Of a stretch of 64,000 nt of DNA, positions 9,219-19,062 are shown piece by piece (the first letter of the stretch is position 1; each line of letters begins with the position of its first letter). Location: the NCBI RefSeq assembly GCF_030408915.1, contig NZ_CP047654.1, positions 2,170,001 to 2,234,000 of the forward strand. Reading direction: 5' to 3'. A program made the position numbers and the translations under genes. The notes under the pieces are model-generated. The model saw only the letters and a program-made list of their open reading frames with translations, made no database searches and had not been told where the DNA came from. The DNA is from Corynebacterium guangdongense (lineage in GTDB: Bacteria; Actinomycetota; Actinomycetes; Mycobacteriales; Mycobacteriaceae).

Positions 9219-10448
9219 CTAGAGGCGGGTCGCAAAGTTGGAGAGGTAGTCCGCGTGGATCACCGGACGGCGCTGGCTCTTCGGGAGCTCCTCGGTGTGC
9301 TTGCCGATCATCGTAGCCAGCACCGACGACTTGTAGTTGACTTCACCGCGGCCGACGACGGTCCCGTCCGGCCCGAGGATTTCCACGATGTCGCCGCGGC
9401 GGAACTCACCCTCGATCGCGGTGATGCCGACCGGCAGGAGGCTGGTGCCGCCGGAGGTGACGGCCTTGACGGCGCCGGCATCGAGACGCAGCACGCCCTC
9501 CGCGTCGGCGGCGTAGAGCGCCCAGAATTTCCAGGCGGTGAGCCGACGCTCGGGGCGGGTGTGGAACACCGTGCCCACGGAGGCGTCGCGAAGCGCGGGG
9601 CCGACGTTCTCCGCCGAGGTCAGCAGGACCGGAACCCCCGCGCGGGCGGCCAGCCGGGCGGCCGAGACCTTCGAGGCCATGCCGCCGGTGCCCAGCGGGC
9701 CACCGTCCCCGGCCACGACGCCCTGGAGATCGTGACCGGTGCGGACCTCCGGGATGAAGCGGGCGTCGGGTTCCGCCGGGTTCCGGTCGTAGAGCCCGTC
9801 CACGTCGGAGAGCAGCACCAGCGCGTCGGCGCCCACCAGTTTCGCGACGATCGCGGCCAACCGGTCGTTGTCGCCGAAGCGCATCTCCGAGGTGGCGACG
9901 GTGTCGTTCTCATTGATGATCGGGATGACCCGCAGCTGCATGAGCCGTTCCAGGGTGCGCTGCGCGTTACGTGCGCGGTCGCGCTGGCCGGCGTCACCGG
10001 CGGTGAGCAGCACCTGGCCGATGGTGCGGTGGTAGCGGGCGAAACTGCTGCCCCACTCCGCGGCCAGATGGACCTGACCCACGGTGGCGGCGGCCTGCTT
10101 GGTGGCCAGATCGCGCGGGCGCGACTTCAGCCCCAGCGGCCTGGTGCCGGCGGCCACCGAACCGGAGGAGACGACGATGATGTCGGAGATCTCCATCCGG
10201 GCCTGCAGCGCGTCGACGAACTTGTTGATGCTCTCGGAGTCGACCGTGGTGTCCGGGCGCGTGACGGAGGAGGAACCGAACTTCACGACGATGCGTTTCG
10301 CCGTCGCCAGCTCCTTGCGCAGGTCCGAAGCATGCCCGGCGAAGGGGGCGGAGTCATCCGCGGACCCCTCCGGGTAGGTCACCGGGACGGAGTCGCCGGA
10401 ACGGTAGGGGGTCAATGGCAGCCAGTTCGGTGTGTCCTGGGAAGTCAT
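9219..10448 (-). CDS. proB: Glutamate 5-kinase with N-terminal extension
   Basis: ProB phosphorylates glutamate at the gamma-carboxyl, the first and feedback-controlled step of proline synthesis. The amino-acid-kinase domain starts at VVKFGSSSV, with the catalytic [11 protein letters not shown] and [13 protein letters not shown] segments following. The last ~75 residues form a PUA domain ([20 protein letters not shown]). From the ATG at 10448 the protein has 409 residues, about 40 more than usual; the extra residues precede the kinase core and look unstructured. A start inside the extension is possible because no strong ribosome binding site is visible at 10448. It lies 46 bases downstream of obg. 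Confidence 0.94.
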   Translation of the reverse strand: MTSQDTPNWLPLTPYRSGDSVPVTYPEGSADDSAPFAGHASDLRKELATAKRIVVKFGSSSVTRPDTTVDSESINKFVDALQARMEISDIIVVSSGSVAAGTRPLGLKSRPRDLATKQAAATVGQVHLAAEWGSSFARYHRTIGQVLLTAGDAGQRDRARNAQRTLERLMQLRVIPIINENDTVATSEMRFGDNDRLAAIVAKLVGADALVLLSDVDGLYDRNPAEPDARFIPEVRTGHDLQGVVAGDGGPLGTGGMASKVSAARLAARAGVPVLLTSAENVGPALRDASVGTVFHTRPERRLTAWKFWALYAADAEGVLRLDAGAVKAVTSGGTSLLPVGITAIEGEFRRGDIVEILGPDGTVVGRGEVNYKSSVLATMIGKHTEELPKSQRRPVIHADYLSNFATRL

Positions 10449-10494
10449 GCGTCCAAGTGTAGCGAGCTGGCCGGGGTTTACCCCAGGTCGGGGT

Positions 10495-12009
10495 TTAGCC
10501 CTGCCAGCGCTCGCGCTCGGCTTCCTCACCGTCGCCGAAGTCGTACTCGTCGATGAGTCCGCGACGTGCCTGGGAGGCGCGCTTGCGCTCCGCGGCGCTG
10601 GTGCGGTTGGAGGTCAGCAGACGGGCGTCCTCGCCGCGGTTGCCCGCGGTCGGGTCGCCGGCCAGCGACGGCTCCCAGTCGAAGGAGAACTCGCCAATGG
10701 TGACGGTCGCTCCCTCGCGGGCGCCGGCCCGGCGCAGCGCGTCCTCCACGCCGAGGCGGGCCAGACGATCCGAGAGGTAGCCGACGGCCTCGTCGTTCTC
10801 GAAGTCGGTCTGGGAGATCCAGCGCTCGATCTTGCGGCTGACGACGATGAAGCCACCCGGAATCTCCGGGTCCTCCATGAGCTCGAACTCCTTCGCGCCG
10901 CGGCGGCCCTTCTTCTCCACGGCCTTCGGCCGGATGATGGTGTGCTCCGTGTCCACCTCGGCCTTCGGGCGACGCTTCCGGGTCTTCTGGACGATGTTGA
11001 ACAGCGCCCACTTGAGCTCGTCCAGGCCCTGGCGGGTGACGGTGGAGATGATGAACACCGGCCAGCCAAACTGCTCCTCCAGGTCGTCTTTGAGGAAGTC
11101 CGCCAGCTCCGCGGCCTCCGGCACGTCGGCCTTGTTCAGGACGATGATGCGGGGACGGTCCCGGAGATCGCCCAGGCCGGTGTCGACGCCCAGGTCACCC
11201 TGGTAGGCCGCCAGCTCGGCCTCGAGGGCCTCGATGTCGGACTGCGGGTCACGGCCCGGATCCATGGACGCGGTGTCCACGACGTGGGCGAGCACGGCGG
11301 TGCGCTCGATGTGGCGCAGGAAGTCCAGGCCCAGGCCCTTGCCCTCGGAGGCGCCCGGAATCAGTCCCGGCACGTCGGCGATGGTGAAGGTGTCGTGGCC
11401 GACGTTGACGACGCCGAGGTTCGGCTGCAGCGTGGTGAAGGGGTAATCCGCGATCTTCGGCTTCGCCGCCGAGAGCACGGAAATCAGGGAGGACTTGCCC
11501 GCGGAGGGGAAACCGACCAGGCCGACGTCCGCCATGGACTTCAGCTCCAGGATGAGGTCGAGCTCCTGGCCGGGTTCACCCTTGAGGGCGAAGCCCGGCG
11601 CCTTGCGCTTGGCCGTGGCCAGCGCCGCGTTGCCCAGGCCGCCGTAACCGCCCTCGGCCGCGACGAAGCGGGTGCCCGGGACGGTCAGGTCGGCGAGGAT
11701 TTCGCCGTCGGCGCTGCGCACGACGGTGCCCACCGGGACCTCGAGGATGAGGTCCTCACCGCGGGCGCCGTTGCGGTGGTCGCCCTCGCCGTTGGCGCCG
11801 CGGCCGGCCTTGATGTGCGGCCGGAAATGGAAATCGAGCAGGGTGTGAACCTGGGGCGACACCTCGAGGACGATGTCGCCACCGTGGCCGCCGTTGCCGC
11901 CGTCCGGGCCGCCGAGCGGCTTGAACTTCTCGCGGTGGACGGACACGCAGCCGTGGCCGCCGTCGCCTGCCAACAGATGCAGGACGGTGCGGTCAATGAA
12001 CTGGGCCAT
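10495..12009 (-). CDS. obg: GTPase Obg/CgtA
   Basis: Essential GTPase acting in late 50S ribosome assembly and the stringent response, 504 residues. The N-terminal glycine-rich Obg fold holds many short Gly motifs ([19 protein letters not shown]). The G domain carries G1 [11 protein letters not shown]3 [16 protein letters not shown] and G4 NKAD. The C-terminal OCT domain and a charged tail complete the protein. The ATG at 12009 is chosen because it gives the conserved start [12 protein letters not shown] and is preceded by AAAGGA; an upstream in-frame start is poorly supported. It follows rplU-rpmA as in most bacteria, but a plus-strand gene of unknown function (12114-12848) lies between. Confidence 0.96.
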   Translation of the reverse strand: MAQFIDRTVLHLLAGDGGHGCVSVHREKFKPLGGPDGGNGGHGGDIVLEVSPQVHTLLDFHFRPHIKAGRGANGEGDHRNGARGEDLILEVPVGTVVRSADGEILADLTVPGTRFVAAEGGYGGLGNAALATAKRKAPGFALKGEPGQELDLILELKSMADVGLVGFPSAGKSSLISVLSAAKPKIADYPFTTLQPNLGVVNVGHDTFTIADVPGLIPGASEGKGLGLDFLRHIERTAVLAHVVDTASMDPGRDPQSDIEALEAELAAYQGDLGVDTGLGDLRDRPRIIVLNKADVPEAAELADFLKDDLEEQFGWPVFIISTVTRQGLDELKWALFNIVQKTRKRRPKAEVDTEHTIIRPKAVEKKGRRGAKEFELMEDPEIPGGFIVVSRKIERWISQTDFENDEAVGYLSDRLARLGVEDALRRAGAREGATVTIGEFSFDWEPSLAGDPTAGNRGEDARLLTSNRTSAAERKRASQARRGLIDEYDFGDGEEAERERWQG

Positions 12010-12048
12010 GAAAATGGTGTCCTTTCGGGGGTGTGCTAGCTGCACACA

Positions 12049-12076
12049 GGGTAGCACCGCTACCCTGACATACAAT
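12049..12076 (+). promoter_or_regulatory. Candidate promoter and small hairpin for the gene at 12114
   Basis: A TACAAT hexamer at 12071-12076 matches the -10 consensus of housekeeping sigma factors and lies 37 bases before the ATG at 12114. Just upstream, GGGTAGC-ACC-GCTACCC (12049-12065) is a perfect inverted repeat with a 3-base loop, where a -35 box or operator would be expected. I see no convincing -35. Confidence 0.4.
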
Positions 12077-12113
12077 TACGCCGACTATTTCAAGAGATAT
12101 TGGAGAAACCCGC

Positions 12114-12848
12114 ATGAGCTACGACTTCCTGGTATTCGTGCCGGAGGAGAACATCACCGTCGACGACGGCGACTGGACCCGGCTGCGCCTGCGCGCCGAC
12201 CGCGTGACGGTCACCGGGCACCCGAAGCTGGAGTCGCTGCGGGAGGCGATCAACGCCGGCGAGCTTCCCGACGACGTCACGCTCGCCGACGGCCACGTCC
12301 GGCTCCTCGGCGACCGCTGCCTGCTCATGGCGGTCGAGGAGTCCTCCGTCCCGGCCGCCGGCCGGTGGCTGTCCGCCCTGTGTCTGGAGAACGGCCTCGG
12401 CCTGGCCAGCGCCACCGAGGAGGCGGTGATCTTCCACGGTGACGAGACCGAGGAGTTCACCACCGAGACCGCCGCCATCGAGATGCCGACCTATTCCCCC
12501 GCCGCCCTCGGTTACCTGCTGGACAGCGTGAAGCAGGTGCAGGTCGAGGGCTACGCCGAGGACGGCCCGCAGGATTTCGCCGACGACTTCCTCATCGTCA
12601 GCCAGGCCGGCAAGCCGGAGTACTACATGCAGGCGGTCTACCGTCCCGGCGAGGGGCGCTGGCAGGTGGAGTACCGCCTCGGCGCCCAGACCCGGCACTT
12701 CCTGACCACCATGTCCTCGAGGGAGGACGTCGAGCGGGCCTACGCCGACTGGACCGCACGCTCCACCGGTTACCAGTCGCGCCACGAGTGGACGCTGCTG
12801 GAGTTCCCGGAGGCCGTCATCGACTACTCCCGGGAGCACCACCACTAG
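12114..12848 (+). CDS. Protein of unknown function, 244 residues
   Basis: I do not recognise this protein. It is acidic, has no signal peptide or membrane segment and begins MSYDFLVFVPEEN. The N-terminal half (SYDFLVF, then LCLENGLGLAS near residue 95) resembles the general style of short cytosolic proteins often seen next to immunity or stress genes, but this is weak. The middle contains a hydrophilic beta-rich region (YYMQAVYRPGEGRWQVEYRLG). It ends with three histidines. Start support: GGAGA about 8 bases upstream of ATG 12114. It is the only plus-strand gene in this section and interrupts the usual rplU-rpmA-obg neighbourhood. Confidence 0.8.
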   Translation: MSYDFLVFVPEENITVDDGDWTRLRLRADRVTVTGHPKLESLREAINAGELPDDVTLADGHVRLLGDRCLLMAVEESSVPAAGRWLSALCLENGLGLASATEEAVIFHGDETEEFTTETAAIEMPTYSPAALGYLLDSVKQVQVEGYAEDGPQDFADDFLIVSQAGKPEYYMQAVYRPGEGRWQVEYRLGAQTRHFLTTMSSREDVERAYADWTARSTGYQSRHEWTLLEFPEAVIDYSREHHH

Positions 12849-13008
12849 AGCGGTGCCCGATTCCGCATCCCCTAGGACACGAACTGGGAAAACACCCCGG
12901 CTGATGCAGAATCCGGCACCGCCCGGTGCTGCAGATGACATCCAGTCACCTAGAACCCCAGTTGGCGGATCGACCAATGTAATCCACAGCACCGAACCCG
13001 GGAAAACC

Positions 13009-13045
13009 CTCAACCCCGCAGGAACCGAAGTCCTGCGGGGTTGAG
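13009..13045 (-). terminator. Terminator of the rplU-rpmA operon
   Basis: A perfect 15-bp stem (CTCAACCCCGCAGGA at 13009-13023 paired with 13031-13045) has a 7-base loop. On the minus strand it is followed by GGGTTTTCCC, a short T run. It lies 14 bases after the rpmA stop. Confidence 0.85.
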
Positions 13046-13058
13046 GAGGCCGCGAAAA

Positions 13059-13361
13059 CTACTTTGCGGCGGCGGCCTCAGCCGGAGCGACAGCGGCGTC
13101 GCCCTCGACCTGGGCCGGAACGATGTTCACGACGCGACGGTTGCGCTTGATAGCGAACTCGACGGAGCCGGTCTCGAGGGCGAAGAGAGTGTCGTCGCCA
13201 CCGCGACCGACGTTCTCGCCCGGGTGGAACTTGGTGCCGCGCTGACGGACCAGGATCTCACCAGCGTTGACCTTCTGACCACCGAAGCGCTTGACGCCAA
13301 GGCGCTTTGCCTCGGAATCGCGGCCGTTCTGGGTGGACGATGCGCCCTTCTTAGTTGCCAT
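13059..13361 (-). CDS. rpmA: 50S ribosomal protein L27
   Basis: Small basic protein of the 50S subunit whose N-terminus reaches the peptidyl transferase centre. The signature [20 protein letters not shown] is at residues 6-25, followed by [17 protein letters not shown]. It has 100 residues, about 12 more than usual; the extra part is an Ala-rich C-terminal tail ([14 protein letters not shown]). It lies 20 bases downstream of rplU and ends in a strong terminator. Confidence 0.97.
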   Translation of the reverse strand: MATKKGASSTQNGRDSEAKRLGVKRFGGQKVNAGEILVRQRGTKFHPGENVGRGGDDTLFALETGSVEFAIKRNRRVVNIVPAQVEGDAAVAPAEAAAAK

Positions 13362-13381
13362 GTCGGATTCCCTCCCTTGCC

Positions 13382-13687
13382 TTACTTGATTCCGTTGATC
13401 TTCAGAACCGTCAGCTTCTGGCGATGGCCCTGACGCTTCTTGTAACCGGTCTTGTTCTTGTACTTCAGGATGTCGATCTTCTTGCCCTTGGTCTGGTCGA
13501 CGATCTCAGCGTCGACGCTGACCTTGGACAGATCCTCGGCCGTGGCCTTGACATCAGCACCGTCGACGAGAAGAACCGGGGTCAGAGCCACGGCAGTGCC
13601 CGGCTCACCCTCGATCTTCTCGACCTTGACGAGGTCACCTTCGGCGACCTTGTACTGCTTGCCGCCGGTCTTGACGATCGCGTACAT
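13382..13687 (-). CDS. rplU: 50S ribosomal protein L21
   Basis: Ribosomal protein of 101 residues that binds 23S rRNA near L20. It begins [18 protein letters not shown] and contains the conserved C-terminal [16 protein letters not shown]. It is the first gene of a two-gene operon with rpmA and has a good GGGGTACC-type context before the ATG at 13687, with AAAGAAGGGG upstream. Confidence 0.97.
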   Translation of the reverse strand: MYAIVKTGGKQYKVAEGDLVKVEKIEGEPGTAVALTPVLLVDGADVKATAEDLSKVSVDAEIVDQTKGKKIDILKYKNKTGYKKRQGHRQKLTVLKINGIK

Positions 13688-13822
13688 AGGTACCCCTTCT
13701 TTCTCGGCTCAGCCCCGGCACTGATACCGAGTCTGAATGGACATAGTGTTTCTTTTGCGTTTTCAGGCGCGCGCGGGCAACCCAGGGTGCCACGCCTCAT
13801 ACCTGAAAACAGCGACTGACCA

Positions 13823-13852
13823 AGAGTAGCGTGAGCACGGCCGTTTTACCAA
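13823..13852 (-). promoter_or_regulatory. Candidate rplU-rpmA promoter
   Basis: On the minus strand a TTGGTA box (13847-13852) and a TACTCT box (13823-13828) are separated by 18 bases. They sit between the rne stop and rplU and would give a leader of roughly 130 bases. The match is good for a strong ribosomal-protein promoter, but it is a pattern match only. Confidence 0.45.
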
Positions 13853-13874
13853 ACCGCCTACACGACACACGTTG

Positions 13875-16800
13875 CTAGGCTCCACTCCTGCGGGTGGCGC
13901 GTCGGCGCCGACGCCCGCTTGCCGACGCCGGCTGATCCGCCGCCGGGGTCTCCGGGCGTCGGGACGCACTGGCCGCGGCCTCGGGCTGCGGCTCCGGCCG
14001 CTGGGCCGGCTGCTCGGGGCTCAGCCGGCGAACGGCGCGGCGGCGGCCACGGCGGGTGCCGGTGGCCTCCTCGCGGTTCTTTGTCCCGGCCTCGACCCGC
14101 GGCGCCTCCTGCTTCCCGGTCTTCACCTCCACGGTCTTCACCTCCCCGGTCTTCGCCTGCACTGCATCCTCCTTCGCGGTCTTCCGCTGGGACGCTTCCT
14201 GGGCGCGGCCGGAACGGCGACGGCCGGAGCTGGCGCGCGGCGGCTTCGGTTCAGCACGCTGCGCGGACTCGACCTTCGCGTTCTGTTCCCTGTCCTCCGC
14301 CGACTCGGGGGAGTCGGGCTTGGTGGCGACGGCGAAGTCCTCGCGCTGCGGACGGTGGTCCGAACGGGAGTTGCCGCGGGTGCGACGGCGCCGGCGCGGT
14401 GAGGCCTCGAACTCGGCGACGGCCTGCTCGTAGGACTGGGTGCCGGTGACCGCGGCGGTTTCCTCCGGCTCCGCCTCGTCGGCGCGCTCGGTGGCGGCGG
14501 CCGCGATCGCGGCGACCTCGTCGACGGTGGTGGTCGGCCGCTCCTCCTGGCGCTGCTCCTGCTCCGGGCGTCCACCCCGGCCCCGGCTGCGGCCGCGGCC
14601 GCCGCGGCGGCGGGACCTGCGTCCCTCCGCGGCCGGCTCCTCCTGATGGGTGTCCTCGCGGGTCTCGGCCGTCGGCTCCTCCTCGCGGATGACGGCGGCG
14701 GCCAGCTCCTCGAAGTCGGTCTCGCTCGGACGGGACGGCTGCGGGGCGGGCTCCTCGCGTCGCGGGGCGGGCTCCGCATGTCCCTTGGTGAGGTTGTGCT
14801 TGTGCTTGCGGGAGTAGGCCTTGGCCTCCTCGGCCTCGTTCGGGTCGACCGGATCCTCGTGGAGGATCAGGCCCCGGCCGTCGCAGACCTCGCAGGTGGT
14901 GGAGAAGGTCTCGAGCAGGCCGGTGCCCAGTCGCTTGCGGGTCATCTGCACCAGGCCGAGGGAGGTGACCTCGGAAACCTGGTGGCGGGTGCGGTCGCGG
15001 CCCAGCGCCTCCTTGAGGCGGCGCAGGACGAGGTCCTGGTTCTCGGGCAGCACCATGTCGATGAAGTCGACGACGATCATGCCGCCGAGGTCACGCAGGC
15101 GCATCTGGCGGACGATCTCCTCAGCCGCCTCGAGATTGTTGCGGGTGACGGTCTCCTCGAGATTGCCGCCGGAGCCGGTGAACTTGCCGGTGTTGACGTC
15201 GATGACGGTCATCGCCTCGGTGCGGTCGATGACCAGCGAACCGCCGGAGGGCAGCCAGACCTTGCGGCCCAGCGCCTTCTGCAGCTGCTCGTCGATGCGG
15301 TGGCGGGCGAAGGCGTCGTGGCCGTCGTGGTCGCGGCGGTCGTAGCGCTCCAGGCGGTCGGACAGGTCCGGCGCCACGGAGTCCACATAGGACCTGATGG
15401 TGTTCCAGGCACGACGACCGTCGACGACGAGGCTGGTGAAGTCCTCGTTGAAGAGGTCACGGACGACCTTGACCAGCATGTCCGGCTCCTCGTAGAGGGT
15501 GACCGGCTTGGCCCCCTTGGACGCCTTCTCCCCCGCGGCGCGGTCCTGCAGGTCCTCCCACAGGGTGTGCAGGCGGTTGACGTCGGCGGCGATCGCCTCC
15601 TCCGGCACGTTCTCGGCGGCGGTGCGGATGATGGCCCCACCCTCACCGGGGATGACGCGGCCGAGGATGTCCTTGAGGCGCTTGCGCTCCGGGGCCGGCA
15701 GTTTACGGGAGATGCCGGCGGAACGGCCGCCCGGGACGTAGACGAGGTAGCGGCCGGCCAGGGAGATCTGCGTCGTCAAGCGGGCGCCCTTGTGGCCGAG
15801 CGGATCCTTGGAGACCTGCACCAGCACCTGGTCTCCGGACTTGAGCGCCTGCTCGATCTTGCGGTTGCGGCCCTTGAGCCCGGCGGACTTCCAGTCGACC
15901 TCGGAGGAGTAGAGCACGCCGTTGCGGCCCTTGCCGATGTCGATGAACGCGGCCTCCATGCTCGGCAGCACGTTCTGGACGCGGCCGAGATAGATGTTGC
16001 CGGTCATCGAGGCCTGCGCCTCACTGGTGACGAAGTGCTCGACCAGCAGGTCATCCTCGAGCACCGCGACCTGGGTGATCAGCGCCGGGTTCGTCGGATC
16101 CTCGACGTGCTGACGCTCGCGCACCACCATCGTGCGCTTGACGGACTCGCGGCGCGCCAGGAACTCCGCCTGCGACACGATCGGCGCCTTCTTGCGGCCG
16201 GCCTCCCGCATCTCGGTGCGGCGGCGCTTCTGCGCCTCCAGGCGGGTCGAGCCCTTCAGGGCCACCGGCTCCGCCGGAAGGTCCTCCGCCGTCTCCTCAT
16301 GGTCCGTGTCCGGCTCGACCTGCAGGGTGACGGCCTCGGAGGTGACGGCCTCGGGCGTGATGGCCTCAGCCTTGCCGACGCTGGAACGGCGGGTCGTCCG
16401 GCGTGCGGACCGGCGACGCCGGCCGCCCCTGGCCTCCCCGTCTTCCCCGGCGTCGGCGTCCGTGTCGTCGTCACCGGCGCGGGGGACGACGAAAATCGGC
16501 GCGTAGGCGGCGGTCGTCGGCGCCTCGGTGGGGGCCGGGACGATCTCGGGCAGGACGTCCTCGACGGCGTCCCCCCACTCCTCCCCGGCGTCCCCCTGGA
16601 CGCCTCCATGGGCGTCGCCCTCGGCGAGGTGCTCGGTGTCACCCTCGGCGTCATCCTTGGCGTTCGCCCCAGCTTCGGCAGCGCTGTCGTCCCGGGCCTC
16701 AGCTTCACCGACGGACTCGGGCTCCCCCACCACGGCGGCGAGGTCGGCCTCGACCTTCTCCTCGATCTGGTGGATCTCGTTGGCGACGTTCTTGCGCACG

Positions 16801-17453
16801 CGGGTGCGGATGCGCTCCTCGCTCTCATCCGCCGGGGCATTCTGCTCCTCCACGGGAGCCTCGACCGGGGCCTCCTGCTCCGGCGCCTCCGGCGCGGCCG
16901 GCTCGGGGGCCGGTGCCATCGGTGCGGACTTGCGCTCGAGATGATCAAGCACGCGGTTCATCTCGTCCAGGGACAGGGAGGACTGGGCGACCTTGACCAG
17001 ACCGACGGCGTCGAGGGCGACGATGAGGTCCTTCGAGGAAATACCGATCTTCTTGGCCAGGCTGTAGACGCGCTGACGCTCACCGAGGGCGGCGCGGTCG
17101 ATCAGCGTGGTGACCTCCGCGGCCTGCGGGGTAGCAGCCTTCGGCCCGGTGGTCTCCTGGGCCGCCGAAGAGTTCGTGTCGGTCGTGTTCTCCGGTGACT
17201 TCTTCGCCGACTTCGTGGCGGCGCGCTTCGTGGTGGCGCGCTTCGTGGTGGCGCGCTTCCCGGCCGGGCTTTTCTCGGCCGTGGCCTTGGCGGCCGACTT
17301 CTTCGCGGTCGTCTTCTTCGCCGCAGTCTTCTTCGCGGTGCTCTTCCGCGTGGACCGGCGGGCGGCCCGGCGTTCGCCGGACTTCTCCTCCCCCACGGTT
17401 CCGCTGTTCCCGTTTTCAGTTGCCGGGCTGGTCGTTTCTTCGCTGTTCACCAC
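13875..17453 (-). CDS. rne: Ribonuclease E/G, long actinobacterial form
   Basis: Endoribonuclease that starts mRNA decay and processes rRNA, 1192 residues. The catalytic core lies in the middle: S1 RNA-binding domain (NIYLGRVQNVLPSMEAAFIDIG), DNase-I-like region with the metal-binding aspartates in VIDVNTGKFTG and VVDFIDMVLPE, and the zinc link CEVCDGRG. The flanks are disordered. The N-terminal ~450 residues begin with Lys/Ala/Thr repeats like histone H1 and continue into an acidic region; the C-terminal ~250 residues are Arg-rich. Flanking disordered arms are typical of mycobacterial and corynebacterial RNase E. The GTG at 17453 follows GGAG at a good distance; GTG 17450 is an alternative. 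Confidence 0.96.
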   Translation of the reverse strand: MVNSEETTSPATENGNSGTVGEEKSGERRAARRSTRKSTAKKTAAKKTTAKKSAAKATAEKSPAGKRATTKRATTKRAATKSAKKSPENTTDTNSSAAQETTGPKAATPQAAEVTTLIDRAALGERQRVYSLAKKIGISSKDLIVALDAVGLVKVAQSSLSLDEMNRVLDHLERKSAPMAPAPEPAAPEAPEQEAPVEAPVEEQNAPADESEERIRTRVRKNVANEIHQIEEKVEADLAAVVGEPESVGEAEARDDSAAEAGANAKDDAEGDTEHLAEGDAHGGVQGDAGEEWGDAVEDVLPEIVPAPTEAPTTAAYAPIFVVPRAGDDDTDADAGEDGEARGGRRRRSARRTTRRSSVGKAEAITPEAVTSEAVTLQVEPDTDHEETAEDLPAEPVALKGSTRLEAQKRRRTEMREAGRKKAPIVSQAEFLARRESVKRTMVVRERQHVEDPTNPALITQVAVLEDDLLVEHFVTSEAQASMTGNIYLGRVQNVLPSMEAAFIDIGKGRNGVLYSSEVDWKSAGLKGRNRKIEQALKSGDQVLVQVSKDPLGHKGARLTTQISLAGRYLVYVPGGRSAGISRKLPAPERKRLKDILGRVIPGEGGAIIRTAAENVPEEAIAADVNRLHTLWEDLQDRAAGEKASKGAKPVTLYEEPDMLVKVVRDLFNEDFTSLVVDGRRAWNTIRSYVDSVAPDLSDRLERYDRRDHDGHDAFARHRIDEQLQKALGRKVWLPSGGSLVIDRTEAMTVIDVNTGKFTGSGGNLEETVTRNNLEAAEEIVRQMRLRDLGGMIVVDFIDMVLPENQDLVLRRLKEALGRDRTRHQVSEVTSLGLVQMTRKRLGTGLLETFSTTCEVCDGRGLILHEDPVDPNEAEEAKAYSRKHKHNLTKGHAEPAPRREEPAPQPSRPSETDFEELAAAVIREEEPTAETREDTHQEEPAAEGRRSRRRGGRGRSRGRGGRPEQEQRQEERPTTTVDEVAAIAAAATERADEAEPEETAAVTGTQSYEQAVAEFEASPRRRRRTRGNSRSDHRPQREDFAVATKPDSPESAEDREQNAKVESAQRAEPKPPRASSGRRRSGRAQEASQRKTAKEDAVQAKTGEVKTVEVKTGKQEAPRVEAGTKNREEATGTRRGRRRAVRRLSPEQPAQRPEPQPEAAASASRRPETPAADQPASASGRRRRRATRRSGA
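17221..17265. repeat. 15-bp tandem repeats inside rne
   Basis: Two exact copies of GCGCGCTTCGTGGTG (17221-17235, 17236-17250) and a third diverged copy (17251-17265). They encode repeated Ala-Thr-Thr-Lys-Arg units in the disordered N-terminal arm of RNase E. In-frame repeats of this kind can expand or contract between strains. Confidence 0.8.
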
Positions 17454-17888
17454 GAATGCGTCTCCTGACAGTCAATATGGTGCGCATCAACCCACGGTCA
17501 CCACCGCGGCCACTGAGTGTGGCCTCTGTCCGGGGTTCCGGGCGCTGGCAGGTCTCCCGGCTGAAACAGCCCAGGGTCCGTGCCGCCGCCTCACGGAGCG
17601 ACAGTGCGGTTCCGGGGTCATGCGTCAACACGTGTGCAGTTGTAGAAAGTTTCTCCGCGGCCGCCCCCCGTTGCGGGAGACAACCACTGCGGTCCATTGT
17701 GTCACACCCGCACCCGTTCCTGCCCGCCGTCATGCCGGCAGTCGACCGGGCCGCCCCTGCGGTGGCGCCGCGGGGCCATTACGACGGGGCGACGCCGCAG
17801 GCCGGCTTCCTGGGCGACGGCCTGCGGGAAGGAGACCTGGGCGGGAGCGGTGCCCGGGCACCCGGCCGGTGACGGGGTCGGGTGGGCG
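17454..17888. other. Gene-free region upstream of rne
   Basis: This 435-base stretch separates the rne start from the end of a TetR gene on the same strand. It probably holds the rne promoter and a long 5' untranslated region, since RNase E often controls its own leader. A possible 105-codon frame overlaps the rne start, has no homology I recognise and was not accepted. I see no clear terminator or operator. Confidence 0.5.
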
Positions 17889-18503
17889 CTACTCCGCGCA
17901 GCGACCCAGCAGTTCCACGAGATTGTCTCGGGTCGTCCCGACGCAGTCGGCGTCACGGTCGACCATGCACAGGACCACGGCTCCGGCGACGGTGACGATG
18001 ACCGAGTCGGCGCTGAACTTCGCGAACCCGGTCGCTTCCAGGGCGGCGGCGATGTCGGCGCGGAGCTGGTCGCAGGGGCTGCGGAGGGAGTCGTTGAGTT
18101 CCTCGGATTCACGGGTGCAGTCGACGCCCGTCGCCAGCCAGCTGCGCAGCGCGGATTCCGAGACGCAGTGGCCGAGGAGGACCTCGAGAAGCAGGTCGGC
18201 GGCCTGCTCCGGAGTCGTGGGGGCGCTGACCTTCTCAATCAGCTGCAGGGCGTGCCGGTGGCGCCGGTCGCCCAGCCGGGCGATCGCAGTGGCCACCAAC
18301 TCTTCGCGGGTGTTGTAGTAGTAGCCGATGGACCCGACCGGGACGCCGGCGCGGGCCGCCACCTGGCGGTGGGTGACGCCACGAAGGCTGTTCTCCAGCA
18401 TCAGCTCGGCGGCGGCGTCAAGGATCAGACGCTTCTTCTCCAGCGCCCGGGTCTGCTGCCCGCGCCGGACAACCGCCGTGTCACACTCTCTCGCCGAACT
18501 CAT
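17889..18503 (-). CDS. TetR family transcriptional regulator
   Basis: DNA-binding repressor of about 204 residues. The N-terminal helix-turn-helix is clear (LILDAAAELML, then [29 protein letters not shown]). The C-terminal ligand domain is not diagnostic. The ATG at 18503 is chosen because the residues upstream are not TetR-like. It is not adjacent to an obvious divergent target; the next gene in its direction is rne after 435 bases. Target and ligand are unknown. Confidence 0.88.
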   Translation of the reverse strand: MSSARECDTAVVRRGQQTRALEKKRLILDAAAELMLENSLRGVTHRQVAARAGVPVGSIGYYYNTREELVATAIARLGDRRHRHALQLIEKVSAPTTPEQAADLLLEVLLGHCVSESALRSWLATGVDCTRESEELNDSLRSPCDQLRADIAAALEATGFAKFSADSVIVTVAGAVVLCMVDRDADCVGTTRDNLVELLGRCAE

Positions 18504-18575
18504 GCACGATAACTTATTAAATCCGGGGGCCGTTGGCAATTTTGCGTGGGTCACCCGGCGCGTCGGCCGGAAAAC

Positions 18576-18613
18576 GTCGAGACCGCACCCCGGCAACAGG
18601 ATGCGGTCTCGAC
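18576..18613 (-). terminator. Terminator of ndk
   Basis: A 12-bp stem (GTCGAGACCGCA at 18576-18587 paired with 18602-18613) is followed on the minus strand by GTTTTCCGG. It starts 10 bases after the ndk stop. Confidence 0.75.
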
Positions 18614-18623
18614 GGAGGAAAAC

Positions 18624-19034
18624 CTAGAGGTTCGGGAACCAGATGCCGATCTCGCGCTCAGCGGACTCCGGGGAGTCGGAACCGTGGACGACGTTCTCGC
18701 CGACGGTCAGGGCGAAGTCGCCGCGGATGGTGCCCGGGGTGGCCTTGGACACCGGGTCGGTGCCGCCGGCCAGCTGACGCCACGCCTCGATGGCACGCTC
18801 ACCCTCGACGACGCCGGCGATCAGCGGAGCGGAGGTGATGAACTCGACGAGCTCGCCGAAGAACGGACGCTCCTTGTGCTCCTCGTAGTGCTTCTCCGCG
18901 GTCTCGCGGTCCGTGACGCGCAGGTCCAGAGCCGCGAGCTTGAGGCCCTTGCGCTCGATGCGGGCGATGATCTCGCCGACGTGGCCGTTGGCGACGCCGT
19001 CCGGCTTGATAAGGATGAGAGTACGTTCAGTCAT
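18624..19034 (-). CDS. ndk: Nucleoside diphosphate kinase
   Basis: Transfers the terminal phosphate between nucleoside triphosphates and diphosphates. It has 136 residues, the standard length. It begins [13 protein letters not shown]. The phosphorylated histidine is in [15 protein letters not shown]. The ATG at 19034 is chosen over an upstream in-frame GTG at 19043. A small membrane protein gene lies 28 bases upstream and may share the transcript. Confidence 0.96.
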   Translation of the reverse strand: MTERTLILIKPDGVANGHVGEIIARIERKGLKLAALDLRVTDRETAEKHYEEHKERPFFGELVEFITSAPLIAGVVEGERAIEAWRQLAGGTDPVSKATPGTIRGDFALTVGENVVHGSDSPESAEREIGIWFPNL

Positions 19035-19062
19035 GGCCGACACTCTACCGTCCGCCCCGCGC

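Noticed and set aside
17416..17733. A 105-codon minus-strand frame upstream of rne
   Set aside because: It overlaps the rne start, has no ribosome site, and its composition (Arg/Gly/Thr-rich, no domain) is that of a chance frame in GC-rich DNA.
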